Shown here: in pieces, positions 58,436 to 64,000 of the stretch
How the letters are laid out: each line of letters begins with the position of its first letter
Numbering within the stretch: position 1 is the first letter of the stretch
Origin: Cricetomys ansorgei
Lineage: Eukaryota > Chordata > Mammalia > Rodentia > Nesomyidae
Assembly: GCA_026225945.1 (NCBI GenBank)
Contig: JAMJFZ010000320.1
Coordinates: forward strand, 13,732,501-13,796,500
DNA: 64,000 nucleotides
Direction: 5' to 3'
The notes under the pieces: generated by a model
Database searches by the model: none
What the model was told of the DNA's origin: nothing
What the model saw: only the letters and a program-made list of their open reading frames with translations
Position numbers and translations under genes: made by a program

Positions 58436-58473
<38 letters not shown>
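58436..58473. repeat. Poly(A) tract, 38 bases
   Basis: Uninterrupted A38 directly after the LTR-like block. Confidence 0.97.
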
Positions 58474-58476
<3 letters not shown>

Positions 58477-58479
58477 ACC

Positions 58480-58806
58480 ATAAAAAGAAGCAATGAACTT
58501 GGCTGTGTAGATGCTGCTGTAATAGGGGAAAAAATCCTCCTCTGGATATACAGCTAGAAGTGGCACGGGTGGGGCACGTGGTAGTTCTGTTTTAGGGATT
58601 TTTGTTTATTTTTTAAGAAGCCTTCACACTGATTTCCACAGTGGTTGCTATATTTTATTCTGCCACTGACAATAGACACCCCCCTAGCCCACACCCCAAC
58701 CAGCATTTGTACTAACTTGTTTTCTTAAAGGTAGCCATTCTGATTAGGGTGAGTAGGAATTCCCCAAGCAATTTTAATTTGTGCTGGTGGCTATGGTAGT
58801 TGAAAG

Positions 58807-58863
<57 letters not shown>

Positions 58864-59080
58864 TACCAGCCATCTGTATTTCTTCTTTTGAAAACTGTCT
58901 TTTCAGTCCATTGGTCTTTTTATTGATTGGCAGTTTTGGTCTTAGTGCTTAGTCTTTGCTATTCTCTATATATTCCGGGTATTCACCCCTTGTCCGAAGA
59001 ATAGCCAAGAAAAGATTTTTCTCCTATTTTGCAAGCTGTCTGGTCGCTCTTTTTGACAGTTTCACTGTGCAGAAGCTGTG
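58480..59080 (-). mobile_element. Old mammalian L1M, ORF2 fragment
   Basis: On plus: CCTCTGGATATACAGCTAGAAGTGGCACGGG, TCACACTGATTTCCACAGTGGTTGC, AGGTAGCCATTCTGATTAGGG, CAGTCCATTGGTCTTTTTATTGATTGGCAG and TATTCCGGGTATTCACCCCTTGTCCG, the reverse of L1M ORF2 in order. Interrupted by an A51 tract. Confidence 0.85.
58811..58861. repeat. Poly(A) tract, 51 bases, inside the L1M
   Basis: Uninterrupted A51 preceded by GAAAGCTTT and followed by CTTACCAGCC. L1M sequence continues on both sides and no SINE or gene body is attached. Confidence 0.97.
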
Positions 59081-60136
59081 TGTGTGCGTATGTGAGTTCA
59101 CCTGTGCACACAGATACATTTGTGTGCGTGCACTTGCTTGTGTGTGCGCTTGTGGAAGTGAGAAGTCACCTTTAGTGTGTTCCTCTATCGCAATTTCAAA
59201 GTAAACCCATCAATAACCCATTTTAATTTTCACACTCTCCCTGCCGCGTCCCTTAGAAAGTCTCTAAAGTAATCTAACTCCTTTCGGTCCAACCTAAGAT
59301 CTGTTTCTCTAGCACTAGACCAAGAAAGCATAGGGCTCTGCTTTTCTACATCGTCTCTACCAACTCACTGTTGCTTTGCCTAACTGTAGTAATTCAACAA
59401 ACCTTGACTGAATATTGAATTTCAAGCCCATATTCCTATCATTTGAAATGACTTCAGTCAGCAAATCACACTCCTTCACTCCTTCGTTTCAGTAGCTTGT
59501 TTAAAGATTCCCGTTACTCAGTATGATGGTGGTTTTAAAAGTAACTCTTAGAACTTTATTTATATTCATCTTTTTATGCCTTTCAATGGGATTATCTAAA
59601 GCTTTCGTATTACATATTTTGTAAAATTCCTTCGAATTTAATAGAACTTTCCCAAATAAAAAATTCTCCAATTCTGAATTCATCTAAGGTTTTTACTTCT
59701 TTAATCTATTCATAGTAACTATTCGTAGTGAAAAATACAGTGATTTTTTTTTTTTACATATTTAAAACATATAAAGAACTTGGGTGTGGATTGAGAGAGA
59801 CTTGGACTAGGTTATGGCAAAGTAATGATACTGAAATTTGCATCAGATCTTAGCAAAGTGGCTGTTTGAAAGATACTGATTTTACAGAAAGGTAGGTGCT
59901 TCTGGGGCATTTCAAAGGTCAATGGGGATGACAAGAAAGAAGACTTAAGTGGGAATCATCTTGAAACTCCAGGACACTTAGTTGACCCCTCCCCTATGTG
60001 GTTCAACAGAAGTGAGCCTTCTCGGAACTTGGGGTAAACTAGAAATCTCTATGCCACTTGGAGGGAACGTGCTCCCTTCTGTAATAGGAGGGCGAATCTA
60101 AGTCAATTCACATAGATAAATGTCTTGGAAGCTTAC
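59081..60136. other. Intron, no recognised feature
   Basis: TG/GTGC-rich simple sequence at 59081-59155. Otherwise AT-rich with nothing identified. Confidence 0.4.
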
Positions 60137-60360
60137 CTTGCCTGATGTTTCAGATAGCACTTTCTCTAGTGGACTGTAGTTTTCTAAACCTTGAAGAAGT
60201 TCCCTTGGAAACCCTTCAATGCATGCAGAAGAGTAAAGCGGTAAGAACCGCTTCAGGAAAACATGCATTTCCTTTTGGCGAAGAATCAGCTCAGAGTTGT
60301 ACAGGGATGTGAAGAGCATGTCATCGGGCAGCGAAATTCCCCAGACCGGAGTTGCAGATG
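60137..60360 (-). CDS. Exon B of an unrecognised minus-strand gene
   Basis: A 224-bp internal exon. Acceptor TTCTGCTCCCCAAG|CATCTGC and donor TCAGGCAAG|GTAAGC on the minus strand. It begins with the last two bases of a codon and ends in phase 0. Exon A ends with one base, so A-B joins exactly, the split codon reading G+CA = Ala. The peptide starts SATPVWGISLPDDMLFTSLY, continues through ILRQKEMHVFLKRFLPLYSS and ends NYSPLEKVLSETSGK. It looks like a compact helical segment, with no membrane span and no nucleotide-binding motif. An in-frame stop lies just upstream of the acceptor, supporting the boundary. The family is not recognised. Confidence 0.8.
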
Positions 60361-60795
60361 CTTGGGGAGCAGAAGATCATTATTTAGGGTCATGTGGGTC
60401 ACAGAATGGTCTCAGTCTTGATGCTGGTTCGCTGTCTGCTATGGCACGTCAACCAGCTGGTATGCTACCACCACCCTGCCCTGGAGGATTTTTATGCTAG
60501 TGGATTACAGATTGCCACGGTCTTCTAGGGGAAGCTCAGAGACACAGAAGGATATTGTTTCTGGTTGTGAATGTTAACAGCTATACCATCTATGCTGTCT
60601 ATCTGTCCTATTCGGGTTCCCACAGTATAGACCCTGTAGTGGATATCTGGATGTGTGGTGTTCATCTGAAATGGGATCTCAACCTTTGTGGAGGGTTAGG
60701 AAAGCTAAGGCTGAGAGAAAGGGAGAGTTAGAAGGGTGAATGAATGGGACAGACCTGTGGGCAACAAAGGATCAGTCCTGGTATGATCTGAGAAA

Positions 60796-60798
<3 letters not shown>
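60361..60798. other. Intron, no recognised feature
   Basis: The 1.7-kb intron between exons A and B starts here on the plus map. Nothing identified in this part. Confidence 0.4.

Positions 60799-60840
<42 letters not shown>
60799..60840. repeat. (CA)n microsatellite
   Basis: Pure AC run of 21 units. Confidence 0.96.
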
Positions 60841-60842
<2 letters not shown>

Positions 60843-61267
60843 CAGTCTTGATTAAGTCAGAAGCTGGAATGTTCCTACTTTATTTGCTAAGGCCACTGCT
60901 GGATGTGGGGAGCTTTGGCACATACAGGTTATGTTTACAGGCTGGACAAAACTCTAAGAAAGCCCAGAGCACAAAAGCAAAGAATTAACGCTTCTGTGGA
61001 GAGTGCCAGGCATTGCGTTCAGAAGTGGCCACTGTGGTGTGGTAATATCTTCCGGGCTGGCTGTTCAGACTAAAGTCCACATCCTTCCCTCTAGACTTTC
61101 CATCACTCCAGACTACAGCATAATAAGCTCTTGACTGAATTCATGAGCAACACTAGATCGCTGGCTTCAAGGGCACTGCTAAGGCATAATAAAATACTAC
61201 TGATAATCAAAATAATCATGGAGAGGGCTGGCGTAAGCAGACATTATCAGATTTTCTAGACTTTTTT

Positions 61268-61685
61268 TTAACATGGTGTGCTGGCTAGTCAACCTGACAC
61301 AAGCTTGAGTCATTTGGGACGAAAGAACCTTAGCTGAGAAAATGCCCCCGTAGAAAGGACTGAGGGCAAGCCTGGGTAGTATTTTCTTGATTGATGACAG
61401 ACATAGGAGGGAATCAGATCCCTGTGGGTGGTGCCACTCCTGAGAAGGTGGTCCTGGGTGTTATAAGAAAGCTGGCTGAGCAAAACCATGAGGAGTAAGC
61501 CGGTCGTAGCAGTCCTCCATGACCTCTGCATCAGTCCCTGCCTCCAGGGTCCTGCCTTGAGTTCCTGCCCTGACATCCCTTAGCAATGGAGTGTGACCTG
61601 GGAGTCCTAAGCTGGAACCCTTTCCTCCACAAGTTGCCTTTAGTCATGGTGTTTTATCACAGCAGTAGAAATCCAAACTAAGATG
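61268..61685 (-). mobile_element. Rodent interspersed repeat, family A
   Basis: Reverse orientation, nearly full length: GTGCTGGCTAGTCAACCTGACACAAGCTTGAGTC, TAAGAAAGCTGGCTGAGCAA, CCTCCATGACCTCTGCATCAG and CATGGTGTTTTATCACAGCAGTAGAAATCC. It lies within the intron between exons A and B. Confidence 0.85.
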
Positions 61686-62088
61686 TGTTGATTTTTAAAA
61701 TTATAATTATCCTATCCAAAGTCACGCATTTCATCTCTTTTACATGCTGGATACTGGGACAGACCCTAGAGCCAAATTCCGTCTTATTCATTTTATAAGC
61801 TGTCACTCTGTAGTCCCTGGCTCTCAACTGTTTTGTGCTATGGACCACTTTGACAATCTTGGGAAGCCACCAGATACCTTTCTGCCACGATGTTTTTAAA
61901 TACATAAAGTAAGATGTGTGGAGTTTCTACAGACACCAATTGTGTTGAAATATTACTCCAGTTGAAAGCCCCTGCATTCTAGGTTCGAATCTCTGGAACG
62001 TCTAGCTTCTGATGACACTGAACTTAAAGACATGACCTGAGCAGGAAAAGAAAAACGATACATCCTTTCTTAACACATTGCGACCCAC

Positions 62089-62262
62089 CTAGCAGCTTGC
62101 TCAGGTTGTTAATTCTCTGCAGATGTATATAGTAGCGAATGAGAAGGATCCACGTAATATCCACTTTGGAATAACTGTACTTTGTACCATCCACAGTCTC
62201 ATAGATATCATCGTTTTGGTAAAAACATAAATTAGACGTCTGGAAAGCGACTTGGTAGTTTT
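62089..62262 (-). CDS. Exon A of an unrecognised minus-strand gene
   Basis: A 174-bp internal exon. Acceptor TTGTCTTCCTTTCAG|AAAACTACC and donor AAGCTGCTAG|GTGGGT on the minus strand. It begins with two bases completing a codon and ends with one. The 57 full codons start NYQVAFQTSNLCFYQNDDIY and end IHLQRINNLSKLL. DDIYETV is acidic before the tyrosine and has V at +3, the pattern of a phosphotyrosine SH2-docking site. Several further tyrosines follow (TKYSYSK). The aromatic-rich C-terminal half (WILLIRYYIHLQ) is probably a buried helix, not a membrane span, since charges interrupt it. It is the first of the four confident exons. The start codon lies outside the window or in an exon not found. 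Family not recognised. Confidence 0.8.
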
Positions 62263-62285
62263 CTGAAAGGAAGACAAAACAAGAC

Positions 62286-62300
62286 AATAATAATAATAAT
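62286..62300. repeat. (TAA)n short run
   Basis: Five TAA units just upstream of the exon A acceptor (transcript sense). Confidence 0.9.
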
Positions 62301-62464
62301 ACAGAGCTCTGCTTTCCTCGGAAGAAATCTATCCACGGAGCCTAAGAAGAGGGAGAACACAACAGCAAAGGCTGTTACATGAGCACATGCTCAGTTTTAA
62401 AAAAATGTGTATAACAGAGGTACCAAACATAATACCAAGAGACCGGGGTAAGATATTTACCGCG

Positions 62465-62690
62465 TGTATTGCTGCTGCTTCTACATGTATGAGTGTTTTG
62501 CCTGCATGAATGTATGTGTATCGTGCACACGCTGGGAACAAACAAGGGCCGAGAGAAAGCATCAGATTGGCTGAAACTGGAGTTTTAGCTGGTTGCGACC
62601 TGCCATGTGGAAGGTGGGAACTGAACCCATGTCCTCTGCAAGAGCACCAAGAGCTCCTAACTGCTAAGGCACCCCTCCAGCCTCAAAATT
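62465..62690 (-). mobile_element. B2 SINE
   Basis: TGTATGAGTGTTTTGCCTGCATGAATGTATGTGTATCGTG, TGGTTGCGACCTGCCATGTGGAAGGTGGGAACTGAACCC and CTCTGCAAGAGCACCAAGAGCTCCTAACTGCTAAGGCACCCCTCCAGCC: reverse-oriented with a well-preserved tRNA head. Confidence 0.88.
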
Positions 62691-62795
62691 GTTTCATTTA
62701 TTTACGGTTATGGGGATTGAACCTAGGGTCTCGTGCCTGCCGAGCAAGTACCCACGGCGCTGCTTCTTCTTATGAAGCACGTCTAAAACCTTTGT
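62691..62795 (-). mobile_element. ID-like SINE
   Basis: TTATGGGGATTGAACCTAGGGTCTCGTGCCTGCCGAGCAAGTACCC is the reverse of an ID/tRNA-Ala-like head, abutting the B2. Confidence 0.6.
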
Positions 62796-62989
62796 GCACA
62801 CCAATTTTTTTAAAGATCCAACAGCCCGGTGTTAATAAGCAGTTCATGGGAGAGGGGTGCGAAGAATCTCAGCAAGTGGCTGGTCAGACCTAGGTGAAGA
62901 AAATAAATTAGCACCGCTAAAAACCAGGGAAACACAAATTTCAGACGCATCCTTTTCTGTCCCTCGGGGGCTGACAAGTGGTATCTGAC

Positions 62990-63076
62990 CACAGTGGATC
63001 TTGGCGATGACTTGACGAAAATGGAGCGTGCGCGCGCTTAGAAGTACAACAGCCTGCGAGAGCAATATGACAGGAT
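62990..63076 (-). CDS. Candidate exon upstream of exon A (tentative)
   Basis: On the minus strand a pyrimidine-rich acceptor (ACATTTTTTTTAG|ATCCTGTC) opens an 87-bp frame reading PVILLSQAVVLLSARTLHF... A donor-like G|GTCAGA at 62989 gives exactly the phase exon A needs (one base out, two in, forming Glu). Against it: the donor is weak, the frame stays open beyond it to about 62844, and CpG-rich chance frames can look similar. It could be real, extended, or spurious. Confidence 0.3.
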
Positions 63077-63779
63077 CTAAAAAAAATGTAAAAAATGGAA
63101 AACGAAGACATTCATGAGTGCGTACGGAGCCTCGCTCAAGGATGTGCCTGGCAGTTTTGCAATAGGGAAAAGCAACTACAGGGAGAGAAAACGGTCTACT
63201 AGTCTGACACCACGGAAAGGAAGCAGTGAGCTGGACCCATCTCGTGAGGAAGGAAGTGCAGTGCGGAGGAGCCCTCCGGAGCGCTTCTCACCCGTGTGAG
63301 ACCCTGAGCATCCCTGTGCTGGGTCGTGTCTGGGCACAGTCAGAGCGCTGACAGAGAGATGCTGCTAAGAAGTAATGAGCGAATGTCCGGATTCAACATG
63401 GAAGAGGCGCTGTGGAACCTGAGGTAAATGTGAGGACGTTTGGTACAATTCCTTATGTCACTTAGGTACAAACAACATTTACATACGGTGTTTGATCAGG
63501 GAAGAGTAATTGTCTCTGGGGACAAACGGGAGACGAGCAGGGTCTTCTGTGGGTAACGGTCTAGGCGTGTTTTTGTTACTAATGAGTTAAATTTCTAAGT
63601 GCTTATTGCTACCAGGGAAGGAGGTTTCTTTGTCTGGCTAGCTACCTAACACCATCCACCCTAGAAAACGGAATAGTCCCCCGTGCTTTTAGAGTACCTT
63701 GTGAACAACCTTTCCTTAAATCCATTTCCCTGTCTCTGTCTAAAGCCATCAGCCACAAATAACCATTCACCAAACTTCT
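63077..63779. other. No recognised feature
   Basis: No exon with splice sites and no repeat identified. Confidence 0.4.
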
Positions 63780-64000
63780 GCACTAGGGATCACACAACTG
63801 TCGCCGTGTATGTCCATTATAATCTTTCGGTAACGCTGTTGGGAGAAAAATTACCTGCTTATAATCTTTTTGCACTGGACATCATACTTCTAAATTTTAT
63901 CCCCGACGTTTATAGATGTAGTTTATTGATTCTTTTCATTGCTCTGTAATATTCCATTAAATAAATACGATTTACGTACCCAATCTACTGTTGACAAGCA
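63780..64000 (-). mobile_element. Old L1M fragment, cut by the window edge
   Basis: On plus: ATAGATGTAGTTTATTGATTCTTTTCATTGCTCTGTAATATTCCATTAAATAAATACGATTTACGTACCCAATCTACTGTTGAC, the reverse of the L1M terminus. It continues past base 64000. Confidence 0.65.

Noticed and set aside
58436..58861. Reading the two A tracts as tails of one processed pseudogene
   Set aside because: The intervening sequence is reverse-oriented L1M, not a gene transcript, and no coding remnant precedes either tract except the LTR-like block.

Overview
The window is mammalian nuclear DNA from a muroid rodent. The evidence is a dense mix of rodent-restricted repeats (B1, B2/B3-type tRNA SINEs, ID-type elements, a URR1-type hAT transposon, rodent L1 with its characteristic 3' UTR) over older mammalian repeats (MIR, L1M). 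There are many long CA/TG tracts, no operon-like layout and no long open reading frames. I cannot name the species.

The only protein-coding signal I trust is one gene on the minus strand. Four exons have clean splice sites and open frames: 62089-62262 (A), 60137-60360 (B), 52012-52179 (C) and 39415-39556 (D), in transcript order A to D. The phases of A-B and B-C fit exactly. C to D does not fit, so at least one exon between 39.6 and 52.0 kb was missed or lies in an alternative transcript. The peptide has no transmembrane segment. It carries DDIYETV and ENIYESV motifs and a proline-rich stretch, which suggests a tyrosine-phosphorylated cytosolic adaptor or signalling protein. I do not recognise the family and give no symbol. 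A weaker exon candidate lies upstream at 62990-63076.

The rest reads as introns and flanking DNA. 0-12 kb holds LTR-like sequence, a 454-bp TG-rich tract and a solo LTR on the minus strand. 12-39 kb holds SINEs, MIR copies, a rodent L1 3' UTR and several recurrent rodent repeat families (called A, B, C and D here). 39-52 kb holds exon D, L1 remnants and a hAT transposon nested in an L1M. 52-59 kb holds exon C, an internally deleted rodent L1, a 47-bp minisatellite with palindromic TGTTCT/AGAACA sites, an LTR-like block with CCAAT-bearing 24-bp repeats, and two long A tracts. 60-64 kb holds exons B and A.

I found no rRNA or tRNA gene, no CRISPR array and no complete protein-coding gene. All repeat names come from remembered consensus sequences and were not searched.
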